From contig JABCYZ010000045.1 in assembly GCA_013289955.1 (NCBI GenBank), positions 1-33,089 on the forward strand: 33,089 bases of DNA, given 5' to 3'. Below, in pieces: positions 7,878 through 15,346 of the stretch (its first letter is position 1; every line of letters begins with the position of its first letter). This stretch comes from Acidobacteriota bacterium. Its GTDB lineage: Bacteria > Acidobacteriota > Terriglobia > Acidiferrales > UBA7541. Under the pieces are notes generated by a model. That model made no database searches. It was not told where the DNA came from and saw only the letters and a list, made by a program, of their open reading frames with translations. The position numbers and the translations under genes were made by a program.

Positions 7878-9107
7878 ATGGCGGACGCAACCTACAACGT
7901 AATCGTCCCGGAGAAGGGCGCACCCATCAAGGCTTGGACGAAGGGGGTGCAACTCGAAGATCAGGCTCGTCAGCAGCTTTTGAACGTCGCGCAGCTACCC
8001 TTCATTTTCAAGTGGGTTGCCGCTATGCCCGATGTGCACTGGGGGGTTGGCGCAACGGTGGGCAGCGTCATTCCGACAAAGGGTGCAATTATTCCGGCCG
8101 CCGTGGGAGTGGACATTGGTTGCGGCATGATGGCCGTGCAGACCGACCTCAACGCGCGTGACCTGCCGGACAATCTGAAGGGTATTCGCACCGCAATTGA
8201 GAAGGCCGTTCCACACGGCCGTACCAATCATGGTGGCCATGGTGACGTGGGCGCTTGGGGCGAGATTCCGGTGCGCAATGGAGAGATCTGGCAGACGTTG
8301 AAGCCTCGCTACGATGCGATTCTCGAAAAGCATCCTAAGCTGGACCGCGGAAACCACTCGAACCACCTGGGTACTTTGGGAACGGGTAACCACTTCATCG
8401 AAGTATGCCTCGACGAAGCGGAAAATGTGTGGTTCATGCTGCACAGTGGTTCACGCGGAGTTGGCAACCGCATGGGCAGCTACTTCATTGAAATCGCGCG
8501 TAAGGACATGCAGAAGTTTTTTATCAACCTGCCCGACAAAGATCTTGCCTATTTCTCAGAAGGCACGGAACACTTCAACGACTATGTTGAAGCGGTCGAA
8601 TGGGCCCAGGATTTTGCACGCTTGAACCGTCACTTGATGATGGAGCAGATCGTCGGAACGGTGCGCACTTCGGGCGAACTCCGACCTTTTGTCGCCGAAC
8701 TGAAGGCCATCAACTGCCACCACAATTATGTGGCTCGTGAAAGACACTATGGACAGAACATTCTCGTTACGCGCAAAGGCGCAGTCCGCGCCCGCGAAGG
8801 TGATATGGGTATTATTCCTGGGAGCATGGGAGCGCGTTCCTATATCGTCCGCGGCAAGGGCAACATGGAAAGCTTCATGAGCTGCAGCCACGGCGCGGGT
8901 CGCGCGATGTCACGCGGAGAAGCCAAGCGTCGGTTCTCAGTAGAGGACCACGTGCGCATGACAGCAGGCGTGGAGTGCAGGAAAGACGCCGACGTGATCG
9001 ACGAGACGCCGGCCGCGTACAAACCGATTGAATCCGTTATGGCCGCTCAGGCTGATCTGGTGGAGATCGTTCATACGTTACGACAGGTTGTGTGCGTGAA
9101 AGGATAG
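7878..9107 (+). CDS. rtcB: RNA-splicing ligase RtcB
   Basis: A 409-residue GTP- and Mn-dependent RNA ligase that joins 2',3'-cyclic phosphate or 3'-phosphate ends to 5'-OH ends, as in tRNA and rRNA repair. Expected residues are visible: DIGCG (D79, C82), GNHF (H172), HSGSRGVGN (H189), the NCHHNY histidine near 281, and SCSHGAGR with H338 as the guanylylated histidine. The length matches the E. coli-type protein. The start is supported by AAGGAGA a few bases upstream. It is the first gene of the plus-strand operon, behind the sigma-54 candidate promoter, and rtcA follows 38 nt downstream. Confidence 0.98.
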   Translation: MADATYNVIVPEKGAPIKAWTKGVQLEDQARQQLLNVAQLPFIFKWVAAMPDVHWGVGATVGSVIPTKGAIIPAAVGVDIGCGMMAVQTDLNARDLPDNLKGIRTAIEKAVPHGRTNHGGHGDVGAWGEIPVRNGEIWQTLKPRYDAILEKHPKLDRGNHSNHLGTLGTGNHFIEVCLDEAENVWFMLHSGSRGVGNRMGSYFIEIARKDMQKFFINLPDKDLAYFSEGTEHFNDYVEAVEWAQDFARLNRHLMMEQIVGTVRTSGELRPFVAELKAINCHHNYVARERHYGQNILVTRKGAVRAREGDMGIIPGSMGARSYIVRGKGNMESFMSCSHGAGRAMSRGEAKRRFSVEDHVRMTAGVECRKDADVIDETPAAYKPIESVMAAQADLVEIVHTLRQVVCVKG

Positions 9108-9145
9108 TCGGGATCCCTTAGGACCCACATCAACGGAGCGAATGC

Positions 9146-10162
9146 ATGATTCGCATAGACGGATCGGCGGGTGAAGGAGGCGGACAGATGTTAAGGTCCG
9201 CCCTTAGCCTGTCGCTCGCCACCGGGAAAGCATTCCGTATGGAAAACATCCGCGCCAAACGAGAGCGGGGAGGATTACTTCGACAGCATCTCACGGCCGT
9301 TCTCGCTGCCAGTGAAATCGGGAGCGCACAGGTCGAAGGCGCGACCCTGGGTTCTAAGACGCTCACCTTTACTCCAGGATCTGTGCGATCCGGAACCTAT
9401 CACTTTGCAATAGGAACTGCGGGTAGCGGCACTTTGGTCTTCCAGACCATACTCCCAGCGCTGATGACGGCATCTGGATGCAGCGAAGTCACAATCGAAG
9501 GTGGCACGCACAACATGCAAGCGCCGCCGCTGGACTTTGTGCAAAAGGTTTTCTTGCCTGTCGTCAACAGGCTCGGTCCTAAAATCGAGATTCGTCTCGA
9601 AAGGTACGGCTTCTATCCGGCCGGCGGTGGCCGTTTTACGGCCACGATTGAACCGTGCGAACGCCTTTCCGCGATTCAACTGCTGGAGAGGGGAGAGATC
9701 GAACGCCGCAGTGCGGTTGCAATTGTGGCGAATCTTCCTCGCAGTATTGCTCAGCGTGAGATAGATACAATCGCGAAACTGATGAATTGGGATGCGGACT
9801 CCGCGGAGATTGTCGAAACCAAAAATTCCGTCGGTCCAGGAAATATTGTCCTAATCGAACTAGCAAGCGGGAATACCACCGAGATCTTCTGTGGTTTCGG
9901 GCGGATTGGCGCAAGTGCCGAGAGCGTGGCTTCAGAAGCAGCCGACGCTGCGCGCTCGTACTTGGTTTCAGGGGCGGTTGCCGGAGAGCATCTGGCTGAT
10001 CAGCTTCTCCTGCCGTTTGCCTTGGCGGGTGGCGGCACCTTCACGGCCGAAAAGTTGAATCTCCATTCTCGAACCAACATGGAGATTATCCGCTCCTTCC
10101 TGCCGGTGGATTTTGTGACGACGCAAGAGGGGCAACTTATGAAGGTTGAAGTGAAGCCCTAA
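9146..10162 (+). CDS. rtcA: RNA 3'-terminal phosphate cyclase RtcA
   Basis: A 338-residue enzyme that converts RNA 3'-phosphate ends to 2',3'-cyclic phosphates using ATP, providing ends for RtcB or protecting them. The N-terminus has the family-typical IDGSAGEGGGQMLRSAL (residues 4-20). GGTHNMQAPP lies mid-protein. The C-terminus has AGEHLADQLLLPFALAG and then NLHSRTN, in which H307 corresponds to the adenylated histidine of E. coli RtcA. The length is standard. It follows rtcB by 38 nt and precedes the unknown 229-residue gene by 14 nt, so the three are probably one operon. Confidence 0.97.
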   Translation: MIRIDGSAGEGGGQMLRSALSLSLATGKAFRMENIRAKRERGGLLRQHLTAVLAASEIGSAQVEGATLGSKTLTFTPGSVRSGTYHFAIGTAGSGTLVFQTILPALMTASGCSEVTIEGGTHNMQAPPLDFVQKVFLPVVNRLGPKIEIRLERYGFYPAGGGRFTATIEPCERLSAIQLLERGEIERRSAVAIVANLPRSIAQREIDTIAKLMNWDADSAEIVETKNSVGPGNIVLIELASGNTTEIFCGFGRIGASAESVASEAADAARSYLVSGAVAGEHLADQLLLPFALAGGGTFTAEKLNLHSRTNMEIIRSFLPVDFVTTQEGQLMKVEVKP

Positions 10163-10176
10163 AGAGAAACGGAACT

Positions 10177-10866
10177 ATGAATGCCCAAGAGTGTGTTGAA
10201 CTTCGAATCGAGGTTCGGCCTTCGCCTGAGACCAACGACCATGAAGTGCAATTGTTGGCTGACGGCAAGAGGCTAGTCGATCGCTTTTCCAGTGGTCTCA
10301 TTGGCCTCGACCCTGATGATTTACTCACTGATCCGTGTCCGTTGCGCGCTGAGAATTCGTCTCGTCCCGTGATCATCGGTCGTTGCTCCTGCGGAATTGT
10401 TGGCTGCGGGAGTGTCGAAGTTGAAATCCGAAGGGACCACGACCATGTCATGTGGGTGTCGATGGATTCCTCACAGCAAGTCTGCTTCCTGGCTGCCCAA
10501 TATGATGCAGAGGTCGACAGAGCTCTTCAAGACCATTCTTGGGAAACGCCAGAACGCAAAGCTGCACGGCTGATTTCCCAAGCTGTCGATAGAGGCGCGC
10601 TGGCGCTAAGAGGCTTTGTGTTCTCTTGGGCGTCTGGGCGGTGTAGAGATGGGATGATGACAGCGGCGCTTGTCCTCGCGCCAGGGCCGTATCAGGTTCT
10701 TATCAACGTACCTTGGAACGGCGAGGACATCGAAAGCATCGTGCGTCAGTTGAGGCTAATTCTCGGTCAACCCCCTGAGATGTGGCCGAATGTTGAGTGC
10801 AACCCTCAGGTGAGGGGCCTCGGTCCACCACCAATAACTGGTCCGGGTTGGATTAGAAACAGATAG
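10177..10866 (+). CDS. Unrecognised 229-aa protein with a Cys-rich motif, rtcBA operon
   Basis: I do not recognise this family. The 229-residue product has no signal peptide or membrane segment. Residues 69-78 read RCSCGIVGCG, three cysteines (C70, C72, C77) spaced like a small metal-binding knuckle, followed by a charged beta-like segment ending in DHDHVMW. The C-terminal part is more hydrophobic and ends in a Pro/Gly-rich tail. It begins 14 nt after the rtcA stop on the same strand, with no hairpin between, so it is likely the third gene of the RtcR-controlled operon. A role as an accessory RNA-repair or metal-binding factor is only suggested by this position. It may be a passenger gene. 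Confidence 0.75.
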   Translation: MNAQECVELRIEVRPSPETNDHEVQLLADGKRLVDRFSSGLIGLDPDDLLTDPCPLRAENSSRPVIIGRCSCGIVGCGSVEVEIRRDHDHVMWVSMDSSQQVCFLAAQYDAEVDRALQDHSWETPERKAARLISQAVDRGALALRGFVFSWASGRCRDGMMTAALVLAPGPYQVLINVPWNGEDIESIVRQLRLILGQPPEMWPNVECNPQVRGLGPPPITGPGWIRNR

Positions 10867-11220
10867 GAGGAATCCGACAATTCGTGACTCTACTTGCTAC
10901 TAATTTGGGCCGATTTTAGGGTATTCGATCTTCTCTAGAATCTGGCGATTGCAGAAAATCAAAAACGCGCGTTGAAAACAAGAGACATACCAACTCTCAC
11001 CAACCCCTCACCTCCCACTCACCAATCGGGGTTTCAATCCCCCCCTCTCCGCCATAGCTACAATTCTCAGTAAACATGCGGTGATTTGCGTCTTGCTGCT
11101 AGTTTTTCCGGCGAGAACTTTATTTGCGTATATCGCTCTAGGTAAATCTAAACTAAAACCTGAAGGGGAGCGAAGGGCAGTGAAGTTTTGTAGTCGCCTC
11201 TTCGCCAAGGCTCGACGTGA
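10867..11220. other. Intergenic stretch between RNA-repair locus and parD
   Basis: No credible coding region. It contains pyrimidine-rich sequence and, at 11027-11054, the tRNA-like 3' fragment listed separately. It marks the boundary between the conserved operon and the decayed accessory region. Confidence 0.5.
11027..11054 (+). repeat. tRNA-Ser-like 3' end fragment, possible attachment-site remnant
   Basis: The stretch reads as GGGG, loop TTTCAAT, CCCC, then CCTCTCC-G-CCA. This looks like the T-arm, acceptor strand, discriminator G and CCA of a bacterial tRNA-Ser. The 90 bases upstream lack a matching GGAGAGG acceptor strand, so no complete tRNA is present. Such 3' fragments are left when an element integrates into a tRNA gene. 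The T-loop differs slightly from consensus, which fits a decaying copy or a chance match. Confidence 0.4.
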
Positions 11221-11247
11221 CCTTCATAACATGACATAAAATGAAGG
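11221..11247. promoter_or_regulatory. Candidate ParD operator
   Basis: CCTTCAT (11221-11227) and ATGAAGG (11241-11247) form a 7-bp perfect inverted repeat that ends directly before the parD start codon. An A/T-rich ACATAAAAT in the spacer could be a -10 element. Autorepression through such a site is usual for ParD-type antitoxins. Confidence 0.4.
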
Positions 11248-11248
11248 C

Positions 11249-11506
11249 ATGCCAATGACCTCTCTCAACATCTCGCTTTCCGAAGTTCTCAAGGCCTATG
11301 TGGAGGGCCAAGTCGCATCCGGAGATTGGGGCACCCCGAGCGAATACATCCGGGAATTGATTCGCCAAGACAAAGAGCGTCGGATGGCCAATCTCGAACA
11401 AGAGCTGCTCGCCGCTGCAAAGGGACCGAAGATTGAAGTCTCGATCAGCGAAATTCGCAAAAAGGGGCTGATCATTGCGCTGCGCGAACGGGCTCGGCGC
11501 GCGTGA
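11249..11506 (+). CDS. parD: ParD-family type II antitoxin
   Basis: An 85-residue protein with a ribbon-helix-helix DNA-binding N-terminus (TSLNISLSEVLKAYVEGQV, residues 4-22) and the ParD-typical GTPSEYIRELIRQDKERR segment. A helical tail follows that would bind the toxin. The length is normal for ParD. It overlaps the toxin frame by four bases (GTGA), the standard coupled arrangement. The toxin is broken, so this antitoxin may be an orphan. The start could also be the ATG two codons downstream (11255). Confidence 0.9.
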   Translation: MPMTSLNISLSEVLKAYVEGQVASGDWGTPSEYIRELIRQDKERRMANLEQELLAAAKGPKIEVSISEIRKKGLIIALRERARRA

Positions 11507-11640
11507 AAAAGCCTCGGATTGCTTTCAGCGACGCAGCGATTGCGGATATTTTGGAACAATCTGACTGGTACGAAGCTCAAGCAGATCGGAGTGTGGCGCT
11601 CCTTTATGCGTCTTTGCGAATAAGCACTAGCCCGTGCAGC
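11503..11640 (+). pseudogene. parE: Truncated ParE/RelE-type toxin
   Basis: The frame opens with GTG overlapping the parD stop. Its first roughly 35 residues (including AIADILEQSDWYEAQADR) match the N-terminus of ParE toxins. After about position 11610 the similarity stops: the frame continues with unrelated low-quality sequence into a region whose opposite strand encodes an ABC permease tail. The core beta-sheet and C-terminus of the toxin are missing, so it should be inactive. The breakpoint is most simply explained by a deletion or rearrangement. Confidence 0.75.
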
Positions 11641-11682
11641 CTGACTTCTGAGTTCCACCAGATTTCTCGCCTGTCCCCGCAG

Positions 11683-11900
11683 TCAGTCGTGCCGCAGCGC
11701 AATCAGTGGATCCACGCGCGTCGCTCGATGCGCCGGCACCAGGCAGGCGAACAGCGTCACGACCGTCAACAGACCCGCAATCGCCAAGTATGTAAGCGGA
11801 TCTGTCGCTTTCACGCCGAATAGTAGCGAACGCAGAAATCTCGTCATCACCGCCGACCCGGCTAGTCCCGCGACCACGCCCACCGGGGTTTTAGCGATGA
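11683..11900 (-). pseudogene. C-terminal remnant of an ADOP/MacB-type ABC permease
   Basis: Minus-strand sequence encodes about 70 residues of a typical permease tail: a hydrophobic segment, RFLRSLLFGV, DPLTYLAIAGLL, then the terminal AHRATRVDPLIALRHD and a stop. It closely parallels the end of the intact permease at 30312-32789 (PAWRASRLEPTEALRE). Upstream of about 11900 the similarity ends abruptly in the 3' end of the CPBP gene. Only the last few percent of the roughly 800-residue gene remains. Confidence 0.8.
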
Positions 11901-12529
11901 AAGAATCGCTCAACGTGAAATACCAACATGGCATTAATGGTGACATGTAACGCAAGCGAGGCGGCCAAGGAGTTTTGTCTTACTGTATAGAAAACACATA
12001 GAATCAGTTGACTTGGAATCGCGGACCAGAAACTCGGATGACCGATCGCCGAAAGAAGGGTTATGACGGCGATCGCAAACCACAGGGGCTCACGCTCTTG
12101 CAAGGACCGAAGACATATCCCCCTCATCAAGAGTTCTTCACCGAATGGACCAATGCTAATAACGAGCCAGGGAAGTAGACGGTCCGGCGGAAGAGGAACA
12201 CGCATTTGATCAGGAAGTAAGAGGATTTCCCCGAAGACAAAGAACACCCCCAATGGGATGGCCAAAGCGAGATCAAGGGGGCGCGGGACCCATTTGGAGA
12301 GGCTAAGCAAGCGAGGGCGCCGGTATAGAGCCATGCCAGCCACAATGAGAATCGCAAGCGCAGACTGATAGTAGATCGAGCCGTCATCCGTGACGAATGT
12401 TAGTGCCCAAATGTATGAGACGCATTTGTAGGATATCAGCGTGGAGAACCATATCAGGAGCACTGCCGCGAAGCCGTAGCCTGAAGCAGCACTGGGCGTT
12501 AGATGGCCAGGGACATCATTAGCCTGCAC
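11891..12529 (-). CDS. CPBP-family intramembrane glutamic protease
   Basis: A 212-residue, multi-pass membrane protein. The CPBP/Abi motifs are visible: EELLMRG (131-137, paired catalytic glutamates plus arginine), H164 in GHPSFW, and ALHVTIN with H195 and N199. The family includes Rce1-like CAAX proteases and bacterial self-immunity proteins against peptide toxins. The GTG start follows GGGGAAG, and lies about 10 nt after the stop of the decayed RHS tip on the same strand. By inference this could be its immunity partner. The C-terminus ends where the permease remnant starts, so a few terminal residues may have been altered. Confidence 0.8.
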   Translation of the reverse strand: MQANDVPGHLTPSAASGYGFAAVLLIWFSTLISYKCVSYIWALTFVTDDGSIYYQSALAILIVAGMALYRRPRLLSLSKWVPRPLDLALAIPLGVFFVFGEILLLPDQMRVPLPPDRLLPWLVISIGPFGEELLMRGICLRSLQEREPLWFAIAVITLLSAIGHPSFWSAIPSQLILCVFYTVRQNSLAASLALHVTINAMLVFHVERFFHR

Positions 12530-12538
12530 TAGCTTCCC

Positions 12539-13141
12539 CTAGAACTGGCAAGGCTGGCCGTTTTTGTTGCAATGCTGCTCCTTCTTTTTCTTCTCTTCTT
12601 CTTCTTTTTCCTTTTTCTTGATTGCATCTTCTAATCCTTGTTTGAGTTGGTCAAGTAAGAGTTCGTACGTGCTCCGAGTGACCTTGACTGCTTTTTGGAT
12701 GTAGCCGGATATCATATCCGTGAACAGCGATGGTATCGCTGCCTGCCGTATCAGTTTTCAGGTAGTCGCCCATGCGCTGAGAAATGATCATAGGTTTGTG
12801 CAAATCGAATGCATCCCCGAGTAAATCTTGGGTTCGTTGGTGTGCTATTTGATCAAAGCGTTTAATGTGCTCCCAGAGCGCCGAATCGATTGGGTCCAGT
12901 TGCCGGGATCAATAAAGCGCAACGGATTGTTAAGTGCGTGGGCATAGGGGTTCAACGGCTGTTGATTTGCCAGATGGAAGGGACCGTGGTCCGGAGACAT
13001 GAAGCGGCCAAGGGACGAGGAGTCGAAGCGCGCGCCGAAGTTGTCGAGGTTGGATTCGGAGTCGCGTTCTTTGCCGGTGAATTTGTGGGTGTCGATGCCG
13101 CTATCTGTTCGAATCTGTCCTCTGCTGGTAGTGGTAGACAC
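12539..13141 (-). pseudogene. RHS-repeat core fragment with frameshifted C-terminal tip
   Basis: Minus-strand translation from 13141 gives the RHS-associated core signature (TGKERDSESNLDNFGAR, LGRFMSPD, NPYAHALNNPLRFIDP). Just after FIDP (about 12905) the frame closes. A shifted frame continues plausibly (LDPIDSALWEHIKRFDQIAH...). A second shift near 12750-12762 leads to a third frame that ends with a Lys/Glu-rich helix and the tail HCNKNGQPCQF, stop at 12539-12541. The N-terminal RHS repeats are absent upstream of 13141. The fragment therefore holds a core plus about 120 residues of variable tip, in three frames. The tip toxin type is not recognisable. Confidence 0.75.
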
Positions 13142-13301
13142 GTTGATTGACGTGCCACGCCGGGCCTCATCGGAGGGAGGTGGAAGTAAAGAAGCACATG
13201 AACTCTTGTTCCGATTCGAGCTACACGATTCCGTAAGGCACTGGGTTCAAAATCAACATGCGTGCCCTCAATGAAAAGAACGGAGCGAGTAGATTCTCTC
13301 T

Positions 13302-13466
13302 ATGTTTCCTGCTTTTGGGATCAACCAAGACGAACTATGGGTTCTGCCTGACTGGCACCGCCCCGCAACCTGGGATATGCTCCGTGGCAATGCTGATGCA
13401 ACGCCAATTTCAGGGAGTAATTTCTCATCTTCAAAACTACTTGACATAGGAGAGTATATCTGCTAA
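13302..13466 (+). CDS. Small unknown protein (54 aa) coupled to HTH gene
   Basis: This short frame opens with ATG at 13302 and is closed upstream by a stop at 13290-13292. It encodes 54 residues beginning MFPAFGINQDELWVLPDWHR, acidic and Trp-rich, and ends in TAA at 13464-13466. The TAA overlaps the ATG of the helix-turn-helix gene (TAATG), a strong sign of translational coupling. The Shine-Dalgarno is weak (GGAGCG). I do not recognise the family. A toxin, an anti-repressor or a truncated larger protein are all possible. Confidence 0.45.
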   Translation: MFPAFGINQDELWVLPDWHRPATWDMLRGNADATPISGSNFSSSKLLDIGEYIC

Positions 13467-13708
13467 TGGTCATTAGCGAATCGGACTTGAAATCAACACC
13501 GGAAGCGGCACGGGTTCTTGGGATTCACCATATTACGCTTCAAAGATATGTGTTGGCCAGGAAGGTGCCGGCCCCGAGGGTGCGAAAGCTGGGCGGTGTT
13601 CGTGTTCGGCTGTGGAGCCCCGAAGATATCGAGAATGTTCGCAACGTTCTGCCGAAGATCAGGAACGGCAGAAAGCACAGGAAGAAGGCTAAGAAGAAGA
13701 AAGCTTGA
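13466..13708 (+). CDS. Small helix-turn-helix (MerR/excisionase-like) protein
   Basis: An 80-residue protein. Residues 11-58 fit a MerR/excisionase-type winged helix: TPEAARVLGIHHITLQRY (recognition region), then RKLGGVRVRLWSPEDIENVR. The C-terminus is a Lys/Arg-rich tail (KHRKKAKKKKA). It is too small for a sensor domain, so it is probably a DNA-binding accessory factor or regulator of mobile-element origin. The ATG shares a base with the stop of the upstream 54-residue frame. Confidence 0.7.
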   Translation: MVISESDLKSTPEAARVLGIHHITLQRYVLARKVPAPRVRKLGGVRVRLWSPEDIENVRNVLPKIRNGRKHRKKAKKKKA

Positions 13709-13797
13709 GAAGTGGGACGCGTCGGTGGTGATACGCCGGACGCGCCCCTAACCAAAGTCGCCTGGATTAGAGGCAACCGTGGCTGCGATAAAAAATA

Positions 13798-13825
13798 GCG
13801 GGTTACCCATTTGGGTGCAACCCGC
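13798..13825 (+). terminator. Hairpin downstream of the HTH gene
   Basis: GCGGGTT (13798-13804) pairs with AACCCGC (13819-13825). An inner ACCC-ATTT-GGGT stem and a two-base bulge complete a stable hairpin about 90 nt after the HTH stop. Only a weak T-rich stretch follows (TTTCGTTTTC), so termination is plausible but not certain. Confidence 0.45.
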
Positions 13826-13902
13826 CCATCACCGTTTCGTTTTCATCGCACGATCGATCCCTCTGCCCGTCGCGCATCCTCCACCTTGGTTCCCTTCAGG
13901 TC

Positions 13903-13918
13903 CGTTCGTCCACGAACG
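13903..13918. repeat. Perfect 7-bp palindrome upstream of 154-aa gene
   Basis: CGTTCGT-CC-ACGAACG is perfectly symmetrical, about 90 bp upstream of the next gene. It could be an operator or a small hairpin. No protein can be assigned. The rest of 13709-14010 shows no gene. Confidence 0.35.
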
Positions 13919-14010
13919 TCGGTTCTCAACTGCATCGAGGAGGTGTGCCTCGACTCGCCTAACTAACGTCCGAACTTGCGGCCACCTTGCCGCCGAAAGG
14001 ATATTTGGTC

Positions 14011-14475
14011 ATGGAGAAAGCACATCTGTATGAAGCGCTGTTTTTGGTGAACCATGGTATCGACGAAGGCATTCGAGGAGTTAAGCGCCTGAAGAGATCT
14101 CCCAAACTCTTCATGGAGGCCTACCACAAGTCCATGGCTGGCCTTGAACGTCGTCGTTCCATCATCAACTTGCAATTCATGCTCGAAATGCGCAAGTTGG
14201 AAAAAGACGATGAGTCGCGTTTCGAGGAAGAATTCAACGTCTGGCTCTCCGACGAGCCCCTAACCAACAACGAAATCTGTCAATTGATGCGCGGCGTCGA
14301 ACGTGAGCGCAAATTCGAAGGGAAACCACCGTTGGTCCAGTTTCTCTCCCAGAGCAAGCACCAGAAGAAAACGCCTAGGAAAACCGAAGGAGTCCACTCC
14401 AGCCGTAACGCAAACGGTTCGCCGGTACCCACTTTGGCCGTCAAGAGCGCAGAGCCGGAGGACGCACATGCCTAA
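14011..14475 (+). CDS. Unrecognised 154-aa soluble protein
   Basis: I do not recognise this family. Starting at the ATG preceded by GAAAGGA (13994 onward) gives 154 residues; an upstream ATG at 13987 would add eight. The N-terminal two thirds are predicted helical and charged, with a stretch MEKAHLYEALFLVNHGIDEG at the start and a conserved-looking ERRRSIINLQFMLEMRKLE. The C-terminal 40 residues are Ser/Thr/Lys/Pro-rich and probably disordered. It overlaps the next gene by 8 bases, so the two are translated together and probably act together. Confidence 0.65.
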   Translation: MEKAHLYEALFLVNHGIDEGIRGVKRLKRSPKLFMEAYHKSMAGLERRRSIINLQFMLEMRKLEKDDESRFEEEFNVWLSDEPLTNNEICQLMRGVERERKFEGKPPLVQFLSQSKHQKKTPRKTEGVHSSRNANGSPVPTLAVKSAEPEDAHA

Positions 14476-14800
14476 GAAGACAAAACCAAAGGCCGTGTAC
14501 CACGAGGATACGCCTCTGACCCCGATTACGGCAAAGGAGCGGAGAAAACTCGATAAGTTGATCAAGAAGAAGTACGACCGCTTTCGGAGGAGATACCCGG
14601 AGGTTCATGGCAAAGTCGTGGACTTTATCACCCATTCCATCGAAGGTGCGACGCTTTATTTTACCGTGCGTTTCAAGGACAAGACGGACTTCTCGCTCCG
14701 CTACGCGTGCGGCATGTTTGGTGTCGGCGCAGACTTTTGCGACTTCAAGACCGGTGATTTCGAGATGATCCGCGAATACATGAGGCCGATTCCGAGATAA
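14468..14800 (+). CDS. Unrecognised 110-aa basic protein, coupled to 154-aa gene
   Basis: A 110-residue protein from the ATG at 14468, which lies inside the last codons of the preceding gene (ATGCCTAA overlap). The same frame is open further upstream but would have to run inside that gene. The first 45 residues are Lys/Arg-rich; the remainder alternates hydrophobic beta-like segments (ATLYFTVRFKDKTDFSLRYA) and ends GDFEMIREYMRPIPR. No catalytic motif is evident. Function unknown. Confidence 0.6.
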   Translation: MPKKTKPKAVYHEDTPLTPITAKERRKLDKLIKKKYDRFRRRYPEVHGKVVDFITHSIEGATLYFTVRFKDKTDFSLRYACGMFGVGADFCDFKTGDFEMIREYMRPIPR

Positions 14801-14843
14801 CCAAAACAGCTGACTCGCAAGGCCCAACATTGTGGGCCACCGC

Positions 14844-15255
14844 ATGTTAGGCGAAGCTACAGTGATTATTGGGGATTGTCTGCGTGATATGCGGGAGCAC
14901 ACAAATTTATCGCAAGGGGCATTGAAAAGAGGTCAGGCTTGCTTCGACGCTACATTTCACGAGTTGAAAACGGCCATACGGATCCGGCTATCGAAACACT
15001 GGAGAAATTGGCTCGGGCCTTCGAAGTGCTGCTCTACCAACTGTTTTATGGAGGTGAAGAGCCGCCCAAATTTCAAAATCTTCCTAGACGCAAATCCTCT
15101 GATGAAACTGCCTGGGGTAGCGCCGGCAAGGATCACGTTTTCTTGGCAAGCTGCGCGCCTGCTGAGCAAGACGGGAGCATGCAGATCACAAGCTTCTCAG
15201 GCATATGGCCCAAAAAATGGCCCGATCAAACGTCCGGCGAGCCAAGAGCAACTAA
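14844..15255 (+). pseudogene. Frameshifted XRE-family regulator
   Basis: Three frames together spell a Cro/C1-type regulator of the kind common in Acidobacteria. The first frame gives LRDMREHTNLSQGALK. The second, after a shift near 14920-14935, gives GLLRRYISRVENGHTDPAIETLEKLARAFEVLLYQLFY and a Gly/Glu/Pro linker. The third, after a disruption near 15150-15165, gives DHKLLRHMAQKMARSNVRRAKSN and a stop at 15253-15255. No single frame encodes a whole protein, so it is decayed unless sequencing errors are involved. Confidence 0.75.
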
Positions 15256-15346
15256 AGGTTGATTGCCTTGTTGGATTTATAAGGTTGTCAGAATTGCCAA
15301 GAAAGGACAAAAGCCACACCGAGGTGGGGCTGCGAAGAGTGACAAG

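Noticed and set aside
12890..13150. Plus-strand 86-aa frame
   Set aside because: It is antisense to the RHS core, whose signature is clear on the minus strand.
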